Assembly: GCA_947000775.1 (NCBI GenBank)
Contig: CAMQGK010000567.1
Location: forward strand, 23,280,001-23,344,000
Reading direction: 5' to 3'
From: Pterois miles
Taxonomy: Eukaryota > Chordata > Actinopteri > Perciformes > Scorpaenidae
DNA: 64,000 nt
Shown here: piece after piece, positions 32,465-44,000 of the stretch
Numbering within the stretch: position 1 is the first letter of the stretch
Layout: each line of letters opens with the position of its first letter
Program-made: the position numbers and the translations under genes
Notes under the pieces: generated by a model
Told to the model about the DNA's origin: nothing
Seen by the model: only the letters and a program-made list of their open reading frames with translations
The model's database searches: none

Positions 32465-35400
32465 CGTGGGTCCCCTGGCCTGGCTGAGCTGTGGGTAGCT
32501 TGTAACCCAAGTGTTTTATTAGCAACTGGTCCAACACAGCTAATTGCTTCCTGAGGGAGCCGCCTCCCTTCGCTCCGTGACTGATTAACGGCCCGCATTA
32601 TGTGTCTCGACAACCTTGACAATCTTTTTTTTTTTTTTTTTCATTTTGGTCACAAAACTTTTACTACCCTGCACTGCCACAAATCTCCTCTCGAACCTTT
32701 TTTTTTTTTCATTGTGAAGCAGTTAAAGTGTTTTTTTTTTTTTTTTTTCAGTAATTAATGTTTATTAATATGATTTAATGATTTTTCTAAATAGAGTGTT
32801 TTTAATAGTGGCTAACTTGTATGGCTTTGTTATTCCCTTAGTCATCTGTTTAAGGTTTGCAGCATGTGTAACATATATTGAATATATTCAAATTATTTAA
32901 AAAGTTACCTTTTCTACAGTAGAGATGATGAATTTCTCGCACTTTGTCATTAATATTGTATCCTTTTCTCACAAAAATCCATTTTCAACTAATGGCACAT
33001 AGCAGTATTAAACATATTCTTATGCAGCGGTTTGTATGATATCTTACAAAATGTTATTTTTCACTTTTTATTGATTTTCCTACAAATGCCCAGCAACACG
33101 TCAATTTCCGTCACATGCGTGCAGTTTTTTCAAAATAAACTTCCGACTTCCATACAAACGTTGTGGTTTGGTTTAAAATAAATGCAGAAGTGATGTTACT
33201 TAAGTAGTTAAGTTGCGTGACAAATACACAGGATCCGAGCGCCGGCCTCCTGGGTAAAAGTCCAGTGGTTTTTGACCCACCTGTTCACCTGACCTCCACC
33301 CTGTCTGGCATTTGCTGCTCTTTATACTTTCACAATTAAGAGCCTGTCTGTACACAAATTAAAATGCATTACTTTTCGCGGGTACATAACTGCAAGCGGT
33401 ATATGAAAACAGCCTGCCGATTCACACTGCGTTAGATCCATAGAAAATTTCTTTACATATTTTTGTAAATTTAAAACCAAGAAAACAAGATTTTATTTAA
33501 ATATTCTATGCCATGATTTCTTTTGCTTGCAGACGTTTTATATTAATACAGTATTAGTGCACTGTGTGTTTCTGGTTTCGCAAACAAATCTGGGTCAATC
33601 ATATCCAATAGAAGTTGTTTTCTGTTTGTAATCTGATTTGTCGCTTATTTCTCTCACAGGGTCTTTTATCTTGCTTTTCTGAATTTAATTATTTTCTAGT
33701 TTTAAAACCACTTGTTCAAAGCTATTAGTATCAACAGATTTTATGTGTCTTCTGTGTGTGTACTCATGCGTGGGTGACTCTTGTCGCGTACATGCAGCAC
33801 ACATGATGTAAGCATATAATATAACGGACTAAAACCAGGCATCATCTGGTTTTTGACCTGTTAACTCCCAAAAGGGAAAATGCTGAATATATGATCAGTG
33901 GACGTCTGAGTGGGTGGACATCAGCTCTGAGAATTTCCCTTCAGTTATTTATTTTCTTTTTTATGCAGATATTTATGTAAAATGCAGCTTTTCATCCTCT
34001 TTAAAACTTTGTTCTTGAGGTTGTTAATTACAAATGCTGAATCCCTGATCATAAAAAGCAGCCGCTGGTTTCCGGACTCTTCTTTTTGCATGCTGTAGTC
34101 TCATACGTAGCTTTGATGATGCCATTGGGAGCGATGAGCAGATGGGTTTCAAAAGGCTGCTTTCCCCAAACAGGATATAGATGATGTGTAGGCCCTGGTG
34201 CTCTCTGGAGCGGGGATCAAATGGTGTTCTTTCCACCCCCCACTGCTCCCTCCATCTCTGCAGGGCGGGGTCCGGACGCACGGCCCGAGGAAGAGGAGGT
34301 CTTCCTCAAGGGTGTTTCAAGGTCATGCTGACGCACGTGCTGCATCCTCATCACTTCCTGTGAATCATCTGGATATCATTACATCTTTAGATCATTTATA
34401 TGTCTCTGATAAATAACTAGAATCCACATTTTCTCTATATTGGTGTTTTAAAGCAGAATCACGGCCTGTGTATTTAAATCAATCTTTCTCCATCATTCTG
34501 CACCTCATTTTGACCCCCTGGATACAGCACTCTTTAATTACTGTCACAGTTGCATAAATATGATGGTGGATCTGGGCCCTGAAACCATGTTCAGCCAAAC
34601 TGTGGTTAAAAAAAAGTGCATACTTCTGGTCAGGGCTTGAAAGAACCCCTCCTGTGCCATTTCTCAGAAGTCCCGAGCCAACGTCAAGTACAGAAATACA
34701 TTACTGACATGGATAAGTTTGTGCCATTTCTTTTTTTAATATTTTTCTTCCATGAATGTGTCAGAACCGGGGACATCTGTCTCATCTGAAGGATCTGTGC
34801 GCATGTGTTTCAGCGTATGTGCAGCTGGTGTTGAATGGAAGATAATGGCACTAGGATTGGTATTGACATGAGGGGACGATGGTGCTCCTGCGAACCAAGT
34901 GGGCATAGCAGCTTTAGCTTTAGGAGGGCCGCGGGGCCCGGAGGGAGGAGGAGTCATTTTCACATTAGCAGAATCACATTTTGAGAAAGATGCAGCATTC
35001 CAGGACCTCTTTATTTGATTAGCTGTAATGTCATAAATGCAAGAATGTACTCTGATAAATGGCAAAAGTAGCTGATGAATTAGTTATTCCCGTCAGCAAA
35101 TACCCACACTAGCATGCCCTCCCCATCCTCGTCCCACGGGCCACATTGCCTCCTCAATCTGCAATATGGAGCATAATTATACTAATTTCTCTCAATTGCA
35201 TTAGCGAGGGCCTGGAGGAAAGAAAGGCAGTCTTTCTAAGCTGGAGCCTTGGCTATGCAGTCAGCCTCCCTGCACCTCAGAGAGCAAGTACAGGGGGAGG
35301 CAACATGACCCCTGCTCACCCCTCCTCCCCCCACTCTCATTTGACTGCACTCCTCTCTCCTCCCTCGTTCCCTCCAGCTCTTGACCCTTTTCTCTCCATT

Positions 35401-36060
35401 TTTCCTCCCACACCGATTCCTTCAACTGATGTGAACTGAAACCAACAGAAAACAGTGAAATGCTTCCGATGCTTGTAGAACCTGAACATTTTTCCATTTT
35501 GTTTTTCATCTTTTTCTTTAAGGTAGAAACGTGACTACGCATGTTCTGGCTTCTGTTTATGTGGCACTGGGGATCTCTTAATATCCCACTGAACTTGTGC
35601 TGAAACAATCCAAAACTTTATCGTAAAGCCCAACTAAATGAAAGACATAACAAGAGTATAGAGGTTTACTGGGTTTAGTTTTATGGACTAATTGGTTCAG
35701 TTTTGGATACTTTGATTATCTTGTTAAATAAAAGTCAAATGAATTAACTGAGCAACCCAATCTCACGGGACGGCGTATAAATAGCACAGCATTTAAATTA
35801 AGAACATTAGGCAAAAAAACAATGGTAAATGATGCAGTTAGGTTTAGGCAAGAAAATCAAGGTTTAGGAAATGGTCAACACATTCTCATCCCAACTTATC
35901 ACATACTGACGCTTTGTCAGATTCCTTGGTGTCACTTTTCTATTGCAGTAAATGCATGTTTAAACCTGCAGTCGGCAGAATGTTTTTGGCATGATTTGGC
36001 AAAAATTACATAACAACCTTTCAGTATATTGTAATTCAACTGTAATGAGAGAAACTAGAC
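32461..36060. other. non-coding, no gene; T-runs and one enhancer-like block
   Basis: Poly-T runs at 32625-32641, 32699-32710 and 32731-32748. The interval 34960-35220 is repeat-free and AT-rich with octamer- and homeodomain-type cores. CT-rich DNA near 35330-35410 explains local frames. Confidence 0.45.
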
Positions 36061-36089
36061 TTCTGCACCTCCTCATGACTGTTTTCAGG

Positions 36090-36540
36090 CTTTAGAAAAT
36101 CTAGCCTATGACGGGAGACTTTGACCAATCACAGGTCATTTCAGAGAGAGAACGTTCCTATTGGCTGTGCTCCGGCTGGTCGGCGGTGCTTTGCATTTTC
36201 CTCAGCAGATCTCAACATGGCTTTTACAGCTAACCAGTAACTACAAGATGATTCTGGAAAACATTTGAGGTGAGAAAAAGTCATTACAGTAACAGAATAT
36301 TAATTCATATTTGATCAGCGCTGCTCAGAGACGGCAGACTACAGCTCGGTTCTGATTGGTTGTTTTACTCTGGTCTGTGAAATCCTGCAGATGCCATTAG
36401 GAGCACCGGAGGACGCAGAGGCACGTGATTCTTTTCAGATTATCTGTGTAATGCACTACTGTGAATATAGTGACCGTTTTATAAAAATAAGTATTTTTAA
36501 TCATATTTTCTCCAATTCTACCCACTGCAGCTTTGATGTG
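36090..36540. repeat. probable dispersed repeat of fish genomes
   Basis: Words such as GACCAATCACAGGTCATTTC and GAACGTTCCTATTGGCTGTG resemble a widespread teleost repeat (from memory). No partner copy in the window. Confidence 0.35.
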
Positions 36541-37280
36541 GTGTATTAAACAAAAGCACTTGCTTACAATTAGGCAACAAAACCACGTAGTTAACATTAG
36601 GGGGGGAAATTAGCATGGTTGGGCTTTAAGTTACTACATTTGTACTGTGACTATGTGACTTGTACACGGTACACAAATGATCAGCTGATTGTGACGTGAA
36701 AGTGAAACTTAATGTACAGGACACAAACAGCGGCCATCTCTACAGGGTACGACATCCTCTCTCCTTTTCAGAACGACCCTTTCATTGGATAAGGAAAAAC
36801 TCCCCGACCAAAAAAAAACCCTTTTAACAGGGAAAAAAAGAAAAAAAAATGAAAGAAAGCTCAGGAAGAGCAACAGAGGAGGGATCCCCCTCCCAGGATG
36901 GACAGACTCGCAATAGATGTTGTGTGTACAGAGTAACAACATGATGAAAATACAACACATGATGACAAAAATTAATACATATAATGTGAACATAATTGTG
37001 TGAGCAAGTGGATCCAGAATGAAGTCAACCAGCTTCCCAGGATTGTCAAACAGATAGAGCCAGCAACAAGACTCTCCTATGCCAGAGCAGCACAGCCTCC
37101 TTTCCACACCACATTGATAGAGCCAGAGCAACATGACCTCCTCTCAGCGCCAAAATGCATCACAAATGTCATTACTTTGATCGAATAATAACTAAGGACC
37201 CCTCCACCATGAGCACTTCTTATTCTACGTCACTAGTATAGTATAGTATAGCATATTCACACAGATTGCAGTCAGTACAG
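36541..37280. other. non-coding, nothing recognised
   Basis: A-rich at 36810-36850; short TAGTA repeats near 37237-37252. The 141-aa minus-strand frame here is hydrophobic low-complexity sequence. Confidence 0.45.
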
Positions 37281-37375
37281 ACTACATGGTGTAGACATGA
37301 CACGCCAAAAGCAAGAAAGGCCTTATTGCATGTGAAATGACTTACACTTTATCGTGTCATTCATACGCCATTTGG
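37281..37375 (+). repeat. dispersed repeat R3, copy 1
   Basis: AAAGCAAGAAAGGCCTTATTG..TGAAATGACTTAC is matched diverged at 58440-58500, so this is a two-copy dispersed repeat. Confidence 0.5.
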
Positions 37376-38220
37376 CGAGACTGGGCTGAACTTTGGTGTT
37401 CCAGTCTGTTAGTGTTTACTATATGAACAGTTCTACACAGACTGTTATAGATAGCTTTGTACAGTATAATACAGTGTATTCTACTGCATATATAAAAATT
37501 CCCCCTTCTGTGTTTCCTTCTCTGCAAGTAGAGCCAGTCCTCCATGACCAGGTCACATCAGACTGGCCTGGTGGATGAGGGACTCTGGGGGACTGCAGGG
37601 CGCTGGTAGTGGGAACACGGCCTCAGTTATGAAAGACGCCATTGTCCTTTCTGGCTCGCCAACACAGAAAATGAATAAATCAAAGAGGAGAGATCAAGAG
37701 TGGAGGGGATGGAGGGACAGGAGGGGGGCTATCTGACATCTGCATTTTTAAACTGCACATTGAGCTCTGGAGGAATGTTGTTATCATCCACTCTCAATTG
37801 CTACAATGGTGAAGAACTTTACATTGAATTATAGCATCTGACTTCTGATCAGCTCTCCACCTCCTCTCTGCCCCTGCATCATCGCTCACGTAAATATCTC
37901 TGCTGTGATATAAACTTGACAATAAATGGACGTAAGACAAATGACAAAAAAACAGCTGAAACCAGAATTTATTATTGATGTTTCATAATTCGGTTTATGT
38001 GGGATGTACAGTAAATCTGGTTTACATATTAGTGCTCCAAATGAAAATAGATGGTCTTTTCTGACTAGACGTAGATGCATTCTTAGAAAATCCTGCTGAT
38101 ATAATCATTGCTAATCAACTGGCACAATGTAACCTCAAAAAAATGTGACTTTCCTGTCGAACGATCTAAGGATAAACATGGCAGCATGCAAAGTTTCTTT
38201 ATCTGAATCAAGGTGTTCAG
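37376..38220. other. non-coding, nothing recognised
   Basis: No gene or repeat supported. Confidence 0.45.
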
Positions 38221-38476
38221 TCCATAAGGACTTGGGTTAGGATGCGGAGGTCACCGGTTCAAGTCCCCCATGGACCAAGACCAACTGGTTGCTGGAGAGG
38301 TGCCAGTTTACCTCTTGGGCACTGCCGAGGTGCCCCTGAGCAAGGCACCAAACCCCCAACTGCTCTGGGTCAGGAGCAGCCCCCTCACTCTGACATCTCT
38401 CCATTGACATGTATATGTACTGTGTGAACAACAGAGTGTAAAACTGAATTTCCCCACTGTGGGACTAATAAAGGAA

Positions 38477-38509
<33 letters not shown>

Positions 38510-38510
38510 A
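38221..38510 (+). mobile_element. tRNA-derived SINE with TTTC tail
   Basis: Near its 5' end is a pol III B-box-like GGTTCAAGTCC (about 38255). A tRNA-unrelated body follows (CACTGCCGAGGTGCCCCTGA), then TTTCCCCACTGTGGGACTAA-TAAAGG, a LINE-type 3' tail, and seven TTTC units (38481-38509). The A box is not clear, so the 5' end may be truncated. No functional tRNA cloverleaf. Confidence 0.8.
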
Positions 38511-38893
38511 ATTTGCAACAGCATTTACATTTGTAATTTTTTAAAACGTCACGTTTACGACACTTTCACAAGCCAACATTGGATCGTTTTTTATCAAACT
38601 GTGGTGTGATTTATTTGGGCGGGCGGGAACGTGGTAAACATACTCTGATGTGGACCAACACAACCAGTCTTGAGACCACATGTGAGGGTTGGTCCCAGAC
38701 CGTTCCCAAGTGAACCAAAGCTCAAGCTGCCTGGGCAGCATCTGTTGAGATGGGCACAGGTAAATGACAGGTTAACATGAGTGAGAGAGGACTGACCTGA
38801 CTACTGCATTAACTCAAGTCCATGCATGTGACGCGAGTCTACATCGTTGATATGAGTAAATGTACATCACACAAGTATTCATTTGGCAACTCG
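38511..38893. other. non-coding, nothing recognised
   Basis: No feature supported. Confidence 0.4.
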
Positions 38894-39429
38894 TCATTTT
38901 ACAGGTCTGCAAATTTCATGGTAATTAGTTGATAATTACCACGTAACCTATGTGAGATTTCTTTGAAATTACTGCCAAATTACCCCAATATTTAGCTCAA
39001 AATTTAGCAAGAATTACTTTATTATAAATACTATTTAATAATTATATTCTGCTATTTCCCAATAGCTGTTAATTTATTTATTACATTTCCAGGAAATTCG
39101 TTAAGTTAATTGATTTGCTTTATATCCATGTCTGCTGATAAGTAGATAATAATTAGCAAAAAACTTATTTGAAATTTCTTCAAAAACTAGTGAGATTTGT
39201 GTCTGATCAGAAACATCCTCTATTAGTTTTCCACCTCCGATGAAAAGCAGCACACAGCTGCTTCTCAAGCCTAAGGGCATTTAAGTATTAAATAGTGTTT
39301 ATAATAAAGTAATTTTTGATACATTTTGAAGTAAATATTGGGGTAATTTGGCAGTAATTCTAAAGAAATTTTTAAATTACTTGCTAATTATCACCTAATT
39401 ACCATGAAATGTGCAGACCTGTAAAATGA
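38894..39429. mobile_element. long-armed MITE / foldback transposon (536 bp)
   Basis: TCATTTTACAGGTCTGC at 38894 is inverted as GCAGACCTGTAAAATGA ending at 39429. Complementarity continues inward for about 150 bp on each side (both arms share ACTGCCAAATTACCCCAATA and TTACTTTATTATAAA, by eye roughly 80% identical). The spacer is about 235 bp. Very AT-rich, no coding capacity, no clear target-site duplication. Confidence 0.85.
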
Positions 39430-39885
39430 AGTGTTACCAGTTGTTGTTGTTTTGGAAGATGTCTCCTTTTTATTTCATGTCCTTTCTTATTGGCCTGCAC
39501 AAGCCAGTTATCTGTGATATTCAGATTGTGGTGTGGGTGACCAGTCAGACAGTCAGCCTCTGCCTGAACTCTGCCATCTTACAGCCGGTGCAGACTGGTA
39601 TACTGGTGGATCCCAGTAACAGCAAGACAGCAGCTGTCCCTCAGATTCAGTTCAACACAGTTGCACTTTGCTGCTGCCAGTACCTCCCATCCCAGGTGTG
39701 TGTGTGTTTGTGTGTATAAGTGTGTGTGTCTGTGCAGAAATGTGTCAGCACAATGGCCGCCCTGTGTTGACCCTGTGCATCTGTGTCTGCCCGGACAAGC
39801 TCTACTGTCCTGCTTGCCGCTGGGTCCTCCCCTCCAGCGTTGACAGCACACTACAGGTGCCCAACACATCTGGCACTTTGCACAA

Positions 39886-39931
<46 letters not shown>

Positions 39932-40305
39932 CTGCTGAGGCACTGATAAGTTAGATTAAGAGGTCTCAAAGGAACACACTAACAAAATTAGCGGACATAA
40001 CACATTGCCTTCAGTTGCTACTTTGAGAAGTGAGAGAAGTTATTTTGTTCGCGGGGCCACAAACGCGTTCATTATTTGACCAGGCCACGAGTTCATGACC
40101 AGACCTCTAGTCATTAATGAAAGTCTGTGTCTCGGGTGGGACTCTGAACAGTCATCACACTGTTTTTTTCATCTACCACCCCCCTTAACATCTTTCATTA
40201 CCAAACACATCCTGCACATAATCAATGCTCTGTCCTACAGAAACCTCTGTTTGCAAACTCTGGACAAGCAAAAAAGTTTGCTTGAAAGGAGCCATTTATA
40301 GTTTT
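39430..40305. other. non-coding, with a weak exon-like stretch and a CA repeat
   Basis: 39525-39695 is an in-frame stretch of 57 codons between AG and GT dinucleotides, unassigned. The rest has no supported feature. Confidence 0.3.
39889..39930 (+). repeat. CA microsatellite, 21 units
   Basis: Uninterrupted CA run; TG-rich DNA also lies at 39696-39730. Confidence 0.97.
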
Positions 40306-40570
40306 TGAACGCAAAAAGAACATTTGTATTTCATTTGGTAACTTTGGAAACACAGTGCCACCCTGCAGCTGCATTTCAGTCTGGAGCTTAGTTGAACCAA
40401 GTTTAGCTGCAAATTGGAGTATTTGCAGTGCACAAGGAGGGGAAAAACTACTACTGCCATCCACTACTATGCACTAAGCTATGCAAATCATAGAAGTTAG
40501 TGTCAGCGTTCTGGCAAACAAACCAGCAGTGAGATCATTAGGCTTGGTTTGCCCTATGCTGGCAAGCAGA
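40306..40570 (+). repeat. duplicated segment A, copy 1
   Basis: Shares TTCTGGCAAACAAACCAGCA-GTGAGATCAT and GGCTTGGTTTGCCCTATGCT with 42300-42530, and weaker similarity upstream. Confidence 0.8.
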
Positions 40571-41535
40571 GGCATAGGCTGCTGTCGAAAAGTCTCCTAA
40601 CTGAGTGCAATGACCCAGAAGTATCTCAGTAGCTGTTTTAGTTCTCTAAATGCTGAGGAAAGGTGCTTCAATGCTTCCTTTTTTTATCTTCTTTAGCATA
40701 GGATACCATCCTTTACCAAAGGAAGGGAGATGATGCCAACTCACAATTCCTTACAGCCGCAACTTCTGAAATGCCGTGCTATTTAGCCCTTTATGAAAAC
40801 GAACAATATGCTTATCTTATATATTGTTTTCAGACAGTAATATAGTAATTGGAATTCATGTTGATAAATATGAGTGGACAGTGACAACCATTTTATATCA
40901 CTTTATTTCTATTTGTTTACAAGTAATAAGTTAAAAAAAAAAAAGAAAGAATAACAAATATAATGAATAGTAAACATATAGCAAACTGTCAATAAATATA
41001 AATTAACATTAAGTCCAAAAAGGAGTAGGAAGAAATATGCATTTAATAGTTTTACACCTCCATAACTCAAGCAGTAACTCATTTTTTTATTCCTTTTTAT
41101 TTCTATTTCAACCTGGGTAATGAAGTGATATTTTTCAGGTTTAAGGTCAGATAATCCTTTATTATATGTCGATGTGAAGTGTTGCAGCAGCAGAAGGACC
41201 TGCAGTATCTCTCTCTCAGACAGCCTGTTACTGAAAGAGCTGCTTAACAACACACAGGAGGGAAACAGCACCTTTTGTAATCCATCTTCAGAACATTGTA
41301 GTTTCACCGCGGCAGATCCGCATCAATAACTTCCTCCGTCGTTGCATCATAATTTATGGAGCTGAGTTAAATGATTCACACACCACGGTTGCCTAAGTCT
41401 TTCTGAATTCGCCTTCACATCTTTCATCAACCTCATGCCATTTTCCGTTGAGGTCAAGGAAAAGTGGCAAGGAAAAGACATTAGGATGTACTTTTTTAAC
41501 TTTTTGACTGTAGCAGTAGTGTGGACATGCAGGCC
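40571..41535. mobile_element. putative insertion separating segments A and B
   Basis: In the second copy A and B are adjacent; here about 965 bp intervenes. Its ends (GCTGTCGAAAAGT and ACTTTTTGACTGTAGC) are loosely inverted, suggesting a decayed DNA transposon. No transposase frame. Confidence 0.4.
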
Positions 41536-41650
41536 AGAGGTTTAACCATGTTTCACTTCCTCCTTCACCTGAAGGGATAATTTGCATGAGCACCTAAGGA
41601 AGAAGCGTCATCTGTTCCACCTGTCAGCAAAGTTTGTGGCACATTTCAAA
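41536..41650 (+). repeat. duplicated segment B, copy 1
   Basis: Shares TTTCACTTCCTCCTTCACCT, GGGATAATTTGCATGAGCAC and CTAAGGA.GAAGC with 42545-42675. Confidence 0.85.
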
Positions 41651-42299
41651 CTTTTGGTAACACATTTCTATGATTTACACTGTGGAAATTAAATAATTTC
41701 TAACCTGAGTGACTTAAACAAATTGAGTTAAACAAGCTGAGAAACATCAGTTGTTTGCTCATGTATGTAAGGACTTCCTTAAACTTGGAATAAATAGTTG
41801 GGGTGACAAAGGTGAAGCTAACAAAATAATCTTTATACTTTAAGTTAAATCAACAAGTTTCTTGGTGATACCAACAAGACATTTCAAGTCTTGTTAAGAC
41901 AGAATGACTAGTCAAACCTAAAACAAACCTATTAATAAAAGCGGGCTCAACTAAGAATCTTGTTGAATTAACTTTAATTTTTAATGCAGCCAGGTTACTT
42001 TTCAAGGTAATAGTTAATCTTACTTGCAATATTAAGTCCATTCAAAAAGACTTTGTAATTTGCCCACAAGCTTCAATTTCCTAACAGTGCTTCATAAAAA
42101 CAGATTCACCAACATCATACAGCATACAGAATGCTATTTTATTAATAAATTAATTTAAACACTTTATTAATTTAAAAACTGATAGTGGCCTTGCTTGCTC
42201 TGCTTTTACATACAAGAACAAAAAGTCTGAAAGTTAACTGCTTTACCATTTACTATTAACTTGTCCAGCTTGCCACTACACTTTCCCATTTGTAGTTTT
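41651..42299. repeat. AT-rich intervening DNA, possibly a dispersed repeat
   Basis: Words like AAATTGAGTTAAACAAGCTG and CTTGTTGAATTAACTTTAAT resemble a common fish repeat (from memory). No copy elsewhere in the window was identified. Confidence 0.3.
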
Positions 42300-42675
42300 T
42301 GTAAGCTTAAAGAACATTTGTAGTTCATTTGGAAACGCTTGCAGTTATGCTTCAAAAAATTGAAACATTTGCAGAGCAAAAGGATGGAAAAAAAAACCTC
42401 CTCTGCACTAACCTATGCAAATAAATCATGTAAGTCGTGTCTACGTTCTGGCAAACAAACCAGCAGTGAGATCATCAGGCTTGGTTTGCCCTATGCTTGC
42501 AAGCAGAGGCATATAGTGTGCAAATACAGGCTAGGGACTTAACCAGTTAACAGGTTTCACTTCCTCCTTCACCTGACGGGATAATTTGCATGAGCACCTA
42601 AGGAGGAAGCAACGTCCATTCCACCCGTCATGCTGATCCGTCAGCGAAGTTTGCGGCACGTTTCAAGCTGCATCT
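42300..42675 (+). repeat. duplicated segments A and B, copy 2 (contiguous)
   Basis: A (42300-42530) and B (42545-42675) lie next to each other, in the same order and orientation as the separated copies at 40306-40570 and 41536-41650. Confidence 0.8.
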
Positions 42676-43840
42676 CTCCGTCATTAAGGTGTAAAATTGA
42701 AGCTTTGATGTGTTTTTCACTAGAACTTCCCCTTCCTGACTGAGCTGGATTTTCTCCCAGATTGGGTGTGTGAGAGCTGTATATGTGCGGGTGTTATTAC
42801 AGCTCTAGGTCTAGAAGGTCAGGTCACAGGACACGACAGTTGGCCGGTGGAGAGCAGCCTCTAGGCTAGTGTAAGTCCCCTCCACCCCCCCGCCTACCTC
42901 TCTCTCTGGGTGGCCCGTGTTTACGAGCTCCAGGAGCAGGTCATCACTGTGCTGAGAACACGGCTGCTGCAGGGGGACTGTTACTGGGTCAGCCCCAGAG
43001 CTGCGACCAGGAATTATTTCTTCCCTTGCTGTGTGTGACTTTACACGTATGTGCACGCTCGCTCTTCTGCGTTCGTGTGTGTTGATTCGGACTTCCTGTG
43101 TGCAGCGGTGCGGGGGAGCAGAGATGGGGGTGAGATGACCCTTGACCCCGACCACATGTCCTGGTCTGTTGGCTGATCACCCACACTTCCGCCTGCGGGG
43201 CCTCTCAGCTCCTCTCTCCGGGCCTGAGAAATCTCCCGGCTCATCAGTGCTGTCATGGCGCAACATGATCCTCATCAGCATCATCATTGTTGTTTGTAGC
43301 ATCGTCACACTACAGTTTATATTTGGCTTTCTTTTAAAATCCTTATTCTATGTTCAGGAGCACATGGAAGAAGGTGCGTGCCAAAATGTTTGTGCGCACT
43401 CAAGTCTGATTGAAGTTAAACTGAAATGTTTTTCTCTCTTTTTGTGTAAGGAAACCAAACAAACCAAATTTGGATTTTTTTCAAAAAGGGATAAAATAGT
43501 TTTTTGAAATACAAGTGGTAGAAACAGAATCTCTGTAGCCTAAGTTTCAGGCCTGATGGGCGCAGGTTCCCATGGCGGGCAGTTGACTGACATTTAAGGC
43601 ATTATGCATTGCTAGGAGATGAGCTGTCAACCTCCAGTGTGCGCTACTGACTGCAACAAATAGTCTACAATCACTGGCTACGTTTAGATGCACAAAAAGT
43701 GTTTTGCCCTTATTCCAAAAAAGTAGCATTTCTTCTAAGCTGAATGGCTTTCACGGTGTATTTTCTGTTCATGATAGTTAATTAGAACCTTTTTGGTCAC
43801 CTAAAAATGTCTTATTCAGCATTCGGTTGTAGTTAGCTCC
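42676..43840. other. non-coding, nothing recognised
   Basis: The GC-rich part 42830-43240 gives overlapping frames up to about 120 aa with no family match. Confidence 0.4.
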
Positions 43841-44000
43841 ACCTTCTTGTGACACTTCTGGTTGCAAACAAGCAAGATGGTGGAGGCCAGAATGTTGAAC
43901 TCGAGGCTTCAAAAAATCAGTCCACAGTCAAATGGGTGAAGCCACGGTGACCATGTCCACTTCTTATATGCAGTCAGTGGGTAGCACACAAGACACTGCT
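43840..44000. repeat. probable dispersed repeat of fish genomes
   Basis: CTGGTTGCAAACAAGCAAGA followed by GTCCACTTCTTATATGCAGT is a word pair I associate with an abundant teleost repeat (from memory). Single copy in this window. Confidence 0.4.

Noticed and set aside
32392..32622. Val-Cys repeat protein
   Set aside because: Translation of the CA microsatellite.
36709..37134. 141-aa minus-strand open frame
   Set aside because: Hydrophobic, low-complexity translation across A/T runs; no family resemblance.
38240..38310. tRNA gene
   Set aside because: Only a B-box-like segment is present, with no cloverleaf; it belongs to the SINE at 38221-38510.
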